Counted from the stretch's first letter, positions 1 through 6,429 are shown. The stretch is DNA of 8,525 nucleotides from Nitrospirota bacterium (GCA_029883145.1 JAOUJR010000062.1:1-8525), one strand, 5' to 3'. A program made the numbers and translations. Notes: generated from the letters alone by a model not told the origin.

Positions 1-117
1 ATCCTCTATTCAGGAATATCTAGATGGCAGTTTGGAAGAGTCGAAAAACGTCCAGCTTACGAATTTAGCCCTATCTTTAAAAGACCGAAGAGGAAAAGCT
101 CCAAGTGGCGAGGAAGA

Positions 118-123
118 AAGGAG
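118..123 (+). promoter_or_regulatory. Ribosome binding site that decides the integrase start
   Basis: AAGGAG lies 7 bases before GTG 131. The alternative in-frame TTG at 32 has no purine-rich motif at a suitable distance; the nearest AGGA is about 16 bases away. The same AAGGAG with 6-7 base spacing precedes the genes starting at 3698 and 5141, which supports GTG 131. Confidence 0.55.
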
Positions 124-130
124 CTTAGCC

Positions 131-1291
131 GTGTCCAAAACATCAAGATTAAAGGACAGGTTAAGCTTTGGAAACCGTGGCTATTACTTAAGGAAGTATC
201 CGCCTTCCAAATTCTATCCGAAGGGTTTGGAGAAATGGATAATCTGGTGGGAAGAAGACGGAAAACGTAGGACAGAAACCGTAAACCACGCAGTTAACGC
301 TAATGAGGTTATAGATTACCTAGAGCATAAAAGACGCCAATTGTTCGATAAGAGTTTTTGTTGCCCTTCCTGTGGGTATAACCTTAAAACCGGAGAACAA
401 GAGGCACCAAGCACATCTCATGTTACTCTAAAACAAGCTATTGAAGAGTTCCTAAAGACAAAGAGGAAAAAGAAAAGTTTTGGTGTAATCGCAAATCGGT
501 TGGATATTTTAGGGCGGTATCTGAAAGACATTAATCGAATCGCAGATTTAACGTTGAAGCGGGTCTATAAGCTAAAGGCACAGATGGAGGAGAATAACTA
601 CCGTGGAAGTACGATAAATGCCTACCTGAAAATGCTAAAAGGACTTTTGAATTTCGCAAAGGACATGAAATACATTGAAGAGGTTATTCCCGTAAGTAAA
701 GCTAAAGCTGATATGAGGGATTCTAGAAAGAGACGGTTTGTCCCCCATGATAAATTCTGGAAGATTTATGATAAGGTGAAGTCCCAATATTTGAAGGATA
801 TGCTCCTTATTGGACGGACATGTGCTAACAGACCTGGAGAATTGATGACCTTAAAATGGAACCGTGTGGAACTGAATGGAGATGGTTCTCATTTTTATAT
901 TCCACCTGACCTTTATAAGACAGGAAAAGAGAAATATTGCTCTCTCATTGAAGAAGTAAGGCCCATTTTTTACAGATTGAAAAGGGAAAAGAATGGAAGT
1001 GAGTTCGTCTTCATTTACAATGGTAAACCAATTGCTAAGAACCGATACTCCCAAGACTTAAGACAAGCAAATATTAACGCTGGTATTGAGGAAAAATCAT
1101 ATGATTTCTACGAGATGTGCCGCCATTCAGGAATTACTGACAAAGGACATGAACCTGAAATGTCGATAGGGGAGCTAATGACCTTTGCCGGACATACGAA
1201 TCCAGGCACAACCGCCAGATATCTCCATTCAATGGAAGGAAAAAACCAAGCAGTTACCCGAGAAGAGATTACTAGAAAGGTAAAAAGATGA
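131..1291 (+). CDS. Tyrosine recombinase / phage-type site-specific integrase
   Basis: Cuts and rejoins DNA through a covalent 3'-phosphotyrosine, typically to integrate or excise a mobile element. Numbering is from the GTG start (386 aa). Residues ~15-70 (YYLRKYP, WIIWWEEDGKRR) resemble an arm-type DNA-binding domain. A lone CPSC knuckle follows (C78, C81). Residues ~98-183 form the SAM-like core-binding domain and ~200-386 the catalytic domain. Likely catalytic residues are R234 (NRPGE), K263 (YKTGK), R331 and H332 (CRHSG), H355 (GHTNPGTT) and nucleophile Y364 (ARYLH). The first His of the usual HxxR box is Glu (E328). GTG 131 was chosen because AAGGAG lies 7 bases upstream (118-123), the same spacing as in neighbouring genes. 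The frame stays open to the window edge (a TTG occurs at 32), so a longer protein is possible. It is followed at once by a GC-rich hairpin island. Family assignment is firm; the start is less so. Confidence 0.93.
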   Translation: MSKTSRLKDRLSFGNRGYYLRKYPPSKFYPKGLEKWIIWWEEDGKRRTETVNHAVNANEVIDYLEHKRRQLFDKSFCCPSCGYNLKTGEQEAPSTSHVTLKQAIEEFLKTKRKKKSFGVIANRLDILGRYLKDINRIADLTLKRVYKLKAQMEENNYRGSTINAYLKMLKGLLNFAKDMKYIEEVIPVSKAKADMRDSRKRRFVPHDKFWKIYDKVKSQYLKDMLLIGRTCANRPGELMTLKWNRVELNGDGSHFYIPPDLYKTGKEKYCSLIEEVRPIFYRLKREKNGSEFVFIYNGKPIAKNRYSQDLRQANINAGIEEKSYDFYEMCRHSGITDKGHEPEMSIGELMTFAGHTNPGTTARYLHSMEGKNQAVTREEITRKVKR

Positions 1292-1337
1292 TTTCACTTA
1301 TAGTAAACTTGAAATGGAACTCCCCAATAGAATCCAT

Positions 1338-1361
1338 ACCAAGGGGGTATGCCCCCTTGGT
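1338..1361. repeat. Hairpin 1 of the post-integrase GC-rich island
   Basis: This is a perfect inverted repeat: ACCAAGGGGG (1338-1347), a TATG loop, and CCCCCTTGGT (1352-1361), giving a 10-bp stem. No T-tract follows, so it is not a classical intrinsic terminator. It is the first of three stems packed into about 110 bases immediately downstream of the integrase. Confidence 0.8.
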
Positions 1362-1365
1362 CGCA

Positions 1366-1388
1366 GGGCGGGGGTTCATACCCCGCCC
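1366..1388. repeat. Hairpin 2 of the post-integrase GC-rich island
   Basis: GGGCGGGG (1366-1373) pairs perfectly with CCCCGCCC (1381-1388) around the 7-base loop GTTCATA. Only five bases separate it from hairpin 1. Its CATACCCC (1377-1384) can instead pair with GGGGTATG in hairpin 1 (1344-1351), so the two folds compete. Confidence 0.8.
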
Positions 1389-1401
1389 GAGAAGGGGAGG
1401 C

Positions 1402-1419
1402 AGCGAGCGGAAGCGAGCG
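1402..1419. repeat. Short direct repeat AGCGAGCG x2
   Basis: AGCGAGCG occurs at 1402-1409 and 1412-1419, separated by GA, giving a 10-base period (about one helical turn). It lies between hairpins 2 and 3. Same-face spacing would suit protein binding sites, for example for the adjacent recombinase, but nothing in the sequence proves this. Confidence 0.6.
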
Positions 1420-1449
1420 TTGGAAGGGGGAAGTCAGTTCCCCCTCCAA
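1420..1449. repeat. Hairpin 3 of the post-integrase GC-rich island
   Basis: TTGGAAGGGGGAA (1420-1432) pairs with TTCCCCCTCCAA (1438-1449) around the loop GTCAG, giving 12 base pairs with a single bulged A (1424 or 1425). Downstream bases are AT-rich but do not begin with a T-run, so a terminator role for the upstream integrase is possible but weak. Confidence 0.75.
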
Positions 1450-1497
1450 GTTGACTGTCTATATTATTTTTAAAAATGAGTATAATCAGGAATAGAG

Positions 1498-2406
1498 ATG
1501 GAACTCAAACCGAAACCTCCATTCAATTTTAGACTCACTGCCACCCATATGTATCTTATGCCTCCGGCTACTTATTCTGGCGGAATATTTTCCAGAGTTT
1601 TAACTCTTGAATCCGGAAAACCCGTTCATGTTTCTATTAAGGCTAATGATAAAGTTGATGATCCAGAATTATTCATTTCTTTTAAATCAGAAGTGAGTGA
1701 AGAAGAAAAAAAAGAAATAAAAAATAAAATATCCTTTATGTTTAGTATAGAGGATGATTTAGCAGAATTTTATTCCATTGCTAAGAGTGATTCAGTTTTG
1801 AGATATGCAATAAAAAATTTGTATGGACTCAAAATCCAGACTGCGCCTACTCTGTTTGAAGGATTGACGATAGGGTTTTGTTTACAGTGGGTTTCTTTCC
1901 AGAGAGGAGTGGAGATGCTGGATTGTTTAATCAAAAAATACGGGAAGCGAATAAACGACTATTATGCTTTTCCTGAACCTGTAACTTTTGCTAGCTCACC
2001 TTTACAAGAGCTTAAAAAGTGCAAATTGGGTTTTAGAGCCGAACGTATAAAATGGATATCACAAAGAGTTTCAAGTGGACTGAATTTAGAAAAATTAAAA
2101 GTACTGCCAGATAACAGATTAAGAGAGGAACTTATGAAGATAAAGTGGGTCGGCAAGTCAACAGCAGAAGCTTTACTTCTTTGGAGATTTAAAAGATATG
2201 ATTCTTTCCCTTTGGATGTTTGGAGTGCGAAGATTTTTAGAATGTTTTATCCACAATTCAGAAATCAGTCTCCGAGCGATATTGCAAAATTTGCTGCTGA
2301 GTTATGGAGAAATTATCAGGGCCTGGCATATTACTACATAATGTGTGACAGGAAAAATATTGCTCAAAAGTTAAATGTAGAGTTGGAGGAGAAATGGAAT
2401 TTATAG
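1498..2406 (+). CDS. AlkA/OGG-type HhH-GPD DNA glycosylase, probably monofunctional
   Basis: A base-excision repair enzyme family that flips out a damaged base and cuts the N-glycosidic bond. Length (302 aa) fits AlkA/OGG1-like proteins. Residues ~1-105 form a divergent N-terminal domain. The helical core begins around LFEGLTIGFCLQWVS (119-133), where Q130 and VS recall the AlkA QxVS motif. LGFRAERI (177-184) is typical of the family. The helix-hairpin-helix is at ~213-230 (IKWVGKSTAEALLLW), followed by FPLDVW with the conserved catalytic Asp D240. In OGG1-type GVGxKVA motifs the lysine forms the Schiff base; here that position is S221, with K220 one residue early. I infer a monofunctional glycosylase, closer in mechanism to AlkA. 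AGGA at 1488-1491 lies 6 bases before the ATG. The damaged base recognised cannot be deduced. It probably stands alone, or forms a small cargo with the integrase upstream. Confidence 0.85.
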   Translation: MELKPKPPFNFRLTATHMYLMPPATYSGGIFSRVLTLESGKPVHVSIKANDKVDDPELFISFKSEVSEEEKKEIKNKISFMFSIEDDLAEFYSIAKSDSVLRYAIKNLYGLKIQTAPTLFEGLTIGFCLQWVSFQRGVEMLDCLIKKYGKRINDYYAFPEPVTFASSPLQELKKCKLGFRAERIKWISQRVSSGLNLEKLKVLPDNRLREELMKIKWVGKSTAEALLLWRFKRYDSFPLDVWSAKIFRMFYPQFRNQSPSDIAKFAAELWRNYQGLAYYYIMCDRKNIAQKLNVELEEKWNL

Positions 2407-2697
2407 TTTATTTTTTACAGCTGCCCTTATGTAAAAAAAGACAGTAAAACGAATTTGTACTGCATAAGAAAATCTTTTTTCATTAGCTGATTAACTCAAC
2501 AATCACCAGATTTTTCCTGGAAAAACGCGAATTAATTTTTCTCCTTAATTCCTTACATCTTTTTGAAGAGATAATCTATTTTTCAAATAATTGGACTTTC
2601 GGATGATTTTATATCTTTCTCTCAGTCTTGATAGATAAGAGTATTTTAAAAAAATTTCTAACTACGTTTCATTCCATCCTAGAAAAAAACCCACATC

Positions 2698-2717
2698 CAA
2701 TTAGACAAAACTAATTG
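2698..2717. promoter_or_regulatory. Inverted repeat upstream of the sigma-factor operon, possible operator
   Basis: CAATTAG (2698-2704) and CTAATTG (2711-2717) form a perfect 7-bp inverted repeat around ACAAAA. The right arm overlaps TTGACT (2715-2720), which looks like a -35 box but has no matching -10 at 16-18 bases. Dyad symmetry just upstream of a regulatory operon suggests a dimeric-protein binding site; this is inference. Confidence 0.35.
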
Positions 2718-2763
2718 ACTTTCAGGTCTATATAAGTGAAGAGAAAATCTTAGTTTTATTGTA

Positions 2764-2772
2764 TGGTAGAAT
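2764..2772 (+). promoter_or_regulatory. Candidate extended -10 promoter for the sigma-factor operon
   Basis: TGGTAGAAT matches the extended -10 consensus TGnTATAAT with one mismatch. It would start transcription near 2779, about 20 bases before the ATG at 2799. No good -35 is found 17 bases upstream, which extended -10 promoters can tolerate. This is a motif match only. Confidence 0.3.
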
Positions 2773-2798
2773 GGTGACAACCTGGATTAAAGATCAGC

Positions 2799-3278
2799 AT
2801 GAACCTAGAAGAGATATTCGATAGTATAGGTGACAAGTTGTTTAATTACTTGACTATTAAGTTAAGTTCTCCCCTGGATGCGGAAGATGTTCTCCAGGAA
2901 GTGTGTTTTCGGCTTGTTCGATACAAGGTACGATTTCGGTTTATTCGGAATCCTTCCGCCTATGTTTTTAGGGTAGCCAGGAATGAGGCTCTTCGCTTCT
3001 TGAAAAGTAGGGAAAAAAATCCTGAGAGATATCACTCAGGAGAAGATCTTGCAAAAGTCATCCAGGATAACCTCACGGGGATTGAAAATGGGGTTATGAA
3101 TCAAGTCGCCGAAGCTTTGGCTCTTGTCCCTGAAGACCAGCGAGAAGTCATCATTCTGAGATTCTTCGAAGAGTTGACCCTTAGGGAAATAGCAACTGTC
3201 TGTGATGTTTCTATTAATACAGCATCAAGCCGGTTTCGCTACGGGATGCAAAAACTACGCCAGTTATTGGAGGGCTGA
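2799..3278 (+). CDS. ECF-type RNA polymerase sigma factor (sigma-70 family)
   Basis: Directs RNA polymerase to a specific promoter set, usually in response to an envelope or stress signal. At 159 aa it has the two-domain ECF layout. Region 2 (~10-70) contains DAEDVLQEVCFRLVRY (27-42) and the YVFRVARNEALRFL core (55-68) that binds core polymerase and the -10. A short linker follows. Region 4 (~103-155) contains LVPEDQREVIILRFFEELTLREIA, split here at residue 120, and the helix-turn-helix SINTASSRFRYGMQKLR that reads the -35. No extra C-terminal domain is present. The ribosome binding site is weak. The next gene begins one base after its stop with GGAGG placed inside this gene's end, indicating translational coupling to a membrane protein likely to be its regulator. 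ECF factors often activate their own operon, but no matching promoter repeat was identified here. Confidence 0.92.
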   Translation: MNLEEIFDSIGDKLFNYLTIKLSSPLDAEDVLQEVCFRLVRYKVRFRFIRNPSAYVFRVARNEALRFLKSREKNPERYHSGEDLAKVIQDNLTGIENGVMNQVAEALALVPEDQREVIILRFFEELTLREIATVCDVSINTASSRFRYGMQKLRQLLEG

Positions 3279-3279
3279 T

Positions 3280-3693
3280 ATGAAAGACAGAGATAAAGTC
3301 CAAGAATTATTAGAAAGTCTTTCTCCAAAGCCTCTGCCTCCAGAACTCAAGAAAAAACTCCTATCGACTGCATACCGGAAACAGAATAGATTCCAGATTA
3401 TTACGCCTGTCCTCGGGAAGGTATTTTCCATATGCTGTGTCCTGGTAGTGATGACTTTTGTCTTTGACCTGATGATTACAGATAGCGAAAAAAAGAACTT
3501 AACAGCCATAATGGACGGCTCTCAAACCTCTGAGTTAATGATAGAACTAGACTTGAAAGAAATTGCAGCAGAGCTTTTTAAAAATGAATATGACAAAAGC
3601 CTTAATCAATGGCTGATTCGGCTTTATAAGACTAAAAAGAAGTCAGCTAAATTCACAAACTATCAGAGTATTATTGATATACTCAAGGAGTAA
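3280..3693 (+). CDS. Small single-pass membrane protein, putative anti-sigma factor
   Basis: This 137-aa protein is not recognisable by motif. Residues 1-~44 are charged and likely cytoplasmic (KPLPPELKKKLLSTAYRKQ), a hydrophobic segment at ~45-66 (VFSICCVLVVMTFVFDLMI) would span the membrane, and ~70 residues rich in Lys and Glu follow, probably outside. That topology and its place directly after the sigma gene match anti-sigma factors that hold an ECF sigma at the membrane. It lacks the HxxxCxxC zinc signature of ZAS-type anti-sigma factors. The ATG at 3280 is preferred because GGAGG (3269-3273) lies 6 bases ahead; an in-frame ATG at 3202 inside the sigma gene has no such support. The anti-sigma role is inferred from position and topology. 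Confidence 0.75.
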   Translation: MKDRDKVQELLESLSPKPLPPELKKKLLSTAYRKQNRFQIITPVLGKVFSICCVLVVMTFVFDLMITDSEKKNLTAIMDGSQTSELMIELDLKEIAAELFKNEYDKSLNQWLIRLYKTKKKSAKFTNYQSIIDILKE

Positions 3694-3697
3694 ATCG

Positions 3698-5029
3698 ATG
3701 GGATATAGACTAAAAAAAATAATTGCCTGGATAGGAATTGGCTTGGTGGCTTTTATAGCTGTAGGGCTGGTCATACGGGCTGTATTCAATTATACAAACG
3801 GAAAGAAATTGGAGAAGTTCCTAGGCCAGATGAAGTCAGAGGGAATTCCTTTGACCTTAAAAGACATCGAGCCGGAATGCAATCCCAGGGAGAATGCCGC
3901 CCTAATCTGGAAGACAGCAGAAGCTATGTTTTCCATCGACCGGGAAAACAGAACTTTTTTAGGTAAAATTATCGAAGGTTTTTTTGCGGACAAGCCAATA
4001 AGCGAAGAAGAGAAGCAGCGACTACATGATCTAATAGCTGAGAATCAGGATATTATACGCCTGATTCTGGAAGCCTCCACCAAACCTTGCTTCAAGTATG
4101 AGGAGCAATGGGAGATTCCCAGATATAACCTCAAGACTGCGTCGGTTATTAACATAATACAAGGCACCCGACTTCTGGGAATTGATGCAGTTATCAAAGC
4201 TGAGGATGGGCGCGTGGAAGAAGCTATAGACCAGTGTCTCGCTGCTAGACGATTTTTGCAATTGTACCTCCAGGAGCCATTTTTAATTAGTTATCTTGTT
4301 GCAACGGCGTGTATGAAACAAGTCGCTGTTTGTTTCAACAAAATAGTGGCAGAGAGAAAAATAGAGACAGATATGTTAAAAAAAATCCTTAAGGAGTGGA
4401 ATTGCTCTCCATGGCAGGGAGGATTGGTCCGGAGCTTTGAATCAGAAAGAATTTATGGATTAGAAGCCGTCCTTCTCCATTTGAAGGGGGAATACGAGAT
4501 GAATTTAGGCCTGGGTGGAAAACTCTTTTATTGGGTGTTCCGGCCTGTTTATAAAAGCGAGATCATCTGGCTAATGGGGCACTATGATTGCATGCAGAAG
4601 GCTGCGGGAATGCATTATTATGCCTCGAGAGATTCCAGAGAACTTGAACAGAGGATGAAATCAACACCATGGTACTACAAGATGGCTGGATTGTTTTTGC
4701 CAAATGCAGTAACCGTTTTATTCAAGAGGGCTACACTCGAAGCCATGTTTGATACAGCCCGAGTCGGGATAGCCTGCAAGATCTACAAGAACATACACGG
4801 AGACTTCCCGGAAGACCTGGCTGAACTGGCTCCGGAGATACTGGGAGAAGTTCCAGTAGATCCTTTCACCGGGAATCACCTAACCTACAAGAAACAGGAT
4901 TCGGGTATCATAGTCTACAGCATAGGCTCCAACCTGAAGGACGATGGAGGAAACGGGACCTGGCAGATCACTTCAATTGTCATGGAAAAGCCTGACGACT
5001 GGGCTTGGAAAGAAGTAATAAAAAAATAA
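3698..5029 (+). CDS. Membrane-anchored protein with pseudopilin-like C-terminal segment
   Basis: This 443-aa protein of unknown function has an N-terminal anchor at residues 8-26 (IIAWIGIGLVAFIAVGLVI) after basic RLKK, so the rest probably lies outside the cytoplasm. A long, mostly helical middle region (~30-340) has no motif I recognise. The end is distinctive: ARVGIACKIYKNIHGDFPEDL (354-374, split after residue 20), then VPVDPFTGN, VYSIGSN and KDDGGNG near 386-420. This DP-x-G / YS-G / DDGG pattern resembles the C-terminal part of GspG-type pseudopilins and is known to me from uncharacterised Planctomycete- and Acidobacteria-like proteins. AAGGAG (3685-3690) sits 7 bases before the ATG, and only four bases separate it from the preceding stop, so it belongs to the sigma-factor operon. 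A TTG at 3674 is in frame but lacks a ribosome site. Its role may be sensing or assembly at the envelope; that is a guess. Confidence 0.8.
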   Translation: MGYRLKKIIAWIGIGLVAFIAVGLVIRAVFNYTNGKKLEKFLGQMKSEGIPLTLKDIEPECNPRENAALIWKTAEAMFSIDRENRTFLGKIIEGFFADKPISEEEKQRLHDLIAENQDIIRLILEASTKPCFKYEEQWEIPRYNLKTASVINIIQGTRLLGIDAVIKAEDGRVEEAIDQCLAARRFLQLYLQEPFLISYLVATACMKQVAVCFNKIVAERKIETDMLKKILKEWNCSPWQGGLVRSFESERIYGLEAVLLHLKGEYEMNLGLGGKLFYWVFRPVYKSEIIWLMGHYDCMQKAAGMHYYASRDSRELEQRMKSTPWYYKMAGLFLPNAVTVLFKRATLEAMFDTARVGIACKIYKNIHGDFPEDLAELAPEILGEVPVDPFTGNHLTYKKQDSGIIVYSIGSNLKDDGGNGTWQITSIVMEKPDDWAWKEVIKK

Positions 5030-5140
5030 TATGACGAGATAAAAATAAGCAGATGGAACTATAAACTAAGTCTGATCTACCAGAAGCCAAAAGGCCGTGG
5101 AGAGGGGGATAAGTAAGAAGCTTCGGATAAGGAGACCAGT

Positions 5141-6331
5141 ATGAAGAAAATCATTCTTCTTGTGGTCACTTTATCTCTGCTTTTTTTCTGCAAACACTCG
5201 AAAGATGAGATCGAAAGAGTTATAGAAGACGGAGTGGAAGTCATTGTCAATCATTTGGAGCCCTACAAGATAAAAGGAGAGCCAAGCACTCTTCATCTTG
5301 AGGAAGAATTCATGATTGATTTTGAGAGGGAAGACTTCACAGAAATAGGTATCAAAGAAATCGCAGGGTTTGATGTGGATTCTGATGGTAATATTTATTT
5401 CAGGTTATCATCGAGTTCAGAAAGTTACATTTATAAGTTTGATGCCAAAGGGAAGTTTCTATTCTCATTCGGACGAAGAGGCCAAGGTCCTGGAGAATTA
5501 GAATTTCCGAGGTATTTTAGAGTCAATGAACTGGATCAAATCGTTGTTTCAGATTCCAGGAGAAATAAACTATTCCTTTTTGAAAAAAATGCTGACATCA
5601 TTAGGGAAATGTCACTTGCTTCCAACCACCGGATAGCCACTCTTCTTGAGAATGGAAGAATTCTTGCCATGGACAGCACCTTTAACTGGGAAGAAGGAAG
5701 AACTGATTTTCCCGTTATATTATGCAATGAAGATCTTGAAGAGATTAAAATGCTGCATCCAGGGCGAAGCATGCCAAACCTCTCGTTTGCGAAAAAGGCC
5801 AATTGTCTCCGTTTATATCTGGATTATAATGTCTGGAAAATTTCAAGAAGGTTAATCTATGTCGGTAATTATGGTCAAGGGTACGAGTTTTTGATTTATG
5901 ATACGGAAGGAAATTTATCGCGAAAAATAAGGAAAGAATATCATAAAGTTAAAGTCCCTGATCAAGTGAAAGATAAAATCGTTTATTGGTTGTCCAAGAA
6001 TCTCGATGGATTCGAGAAAGTCAAGAATAAGATATATTTCCCCGAATTCTATCCTCCGTTTCAATTTTTCTTCCTGGATGAAAAAGGCCGGCTATATGTG
6101 ATGACTTACGAGCGAGGAGACAGCCCGAATGGTTTCATATACGACATTTTTAATCCAGATGGTCTATTCATCGGGAGAATAGAATTGGACAATTACGGAA
6201 ATCTGGCGACTTCCCCTATCATAAATCCCTTACCTTTAGACGTGGTGGCTAAAAACAGCCGCATCTACTGTCTCCGGGAGAAAGAAAGCGGCTACAAGGA
6301 ATTAGTCGTCTATAAGATGAGGTGGGAATAA
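5141..6331 (+). CDS. 6-bladed beta-propeller protein, probable lipoprotein
   Basis: A 396-aa exported protein. It begins with MKK and a hydrophobic core, then LLFFC at 13-17, so C17 is a plausible lipidation site, although Phe at -1 is atypical for a lipobox. The mature part reads as repeated beta-blade units of the NHL/DUF5128-like type: DVDSDGNIYFR (78-88), YIYKFDAKGKFLFSFG (96-111) and the hallmark GRRGQGPGELEFP (111-123), with later blades such as FFFLDEKGRLYVMTYE. Such propellers usually bind ligands or proteins; no catalytic residues are evident. AAGGAG (5129-5134) lies 6 bases before the ATG. The 111-base gap after the previous gene shows no clear terminator, so co-transcription with the sigma operon is possible. 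It shares an early DGVxVIxN..EP motif with the broken propeller gene at 7755. Confidence 0.85.
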   Translation: MKKIILLVVTLSLLFFCKHSKDEIERVIEDGVEVIVNHLEPYKIKGEPSTLHLEEEFMIDFEREDFTEIGIKEIAGFDVDSDGNIYFRLSSSSESYIYKFDAKGKFLFSFGRRGQGPGELEFPRYFRVNELDQIVVSDSRRNKLFLFEKNADIIREMSLASNHRIATLLENGRILAMDSTFNWEEGRTDFPVILCNEDLEEIKMLHPGRSMPNLSFAKKANCLRLYLDYNVWKISRRLIYVGNYGQGYEFLIYDTEGNLSRKIRKEYHKVKVPDQVKDKIVYWLSKNLDGFEKVKNKIYFPEFYPPFQFFFLDEKGRLYVMTYERGDSPNGFIYDIFNPDGLFIGRIELDNYGNLATSPIINPLPLDVVAKNSRIYCLREKESGYKELVVYKMRWE

Positions 6332-6429
6332 AATAAAAAAAACTTAAAGTCTCTGTTTGAAAAAGGAATGCTTAGCGAATTAAATACTCATAGAGAATAA
6401 AAGATAAGGTTCAGAAATATTCTCAGAAA

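Larger units (their letters stand above)
2407..2798. other. AT-rich intergenic region before the sigma-factor operon
   Basis: This 392-base gap has no credible gene on either strand; stops are dense and no start has a good ribosome binding site. It holds A- and T-runs, weak 4-bp stems (2466-2480; 2507-2520), a clean inverted repeat at 2698-2717 and an extended -10-like motif near 2764. It most likely separates the glycosylase unit from the sigma-factor operon and carries that operon's promoter. Confidence 0.6.

Noticed and set aside
1..270. Second open frame at the left edge (frame 1, closed by TAG at 268)
   Set aside because: It overlaps the integrase frame, which carries the recognisable protein; the encoded residues show no known motif.
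1361..1389. T-arm-like GGGGTTCATACCCC suggesting a tRNA or tRNA fragment
   Set aside because: Optimal pairing puts G in the loop rather than a TTCRANY loop closed by a G-C pair, and no acceptor, D or anticodon arms can be assembled around it.
1288..1473. 61-codon open frame overlapping the integrase stop by ATGA
   Set aside because: It runs through the GC-rich hairpins and encodes a low-complexity Gly/Arg/Pro-rich peptide; the openness follows from the palindromic sequence, and no domain or good ribosome site supports it.
1451..1486. TTGACT (1451) and TATAAT (1481) as a promoter for the glycosylase gene
   Set aside because: The spacer is 24 bases, far from 16-18, and the TATAAT would start transcription only about 5 bases before the ATG.
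2466..2480. AAGA-AAA-TCTT followed by Ts as a terminator for the glycosylase gene
   Set aside because: The stem is only 4 bp and AT-rich with a 3-base loop; too weak to call.
5030..5140. Small peptide gene next to the propellers, as seen with related propellers in Bacteroidetes (NVEALA-type peptides)
   Set aside because: No open frame with a start, ribosome site and leader-like sequence is present in the gaps at 5030-5140, 6332-6429 or 7459-7754.
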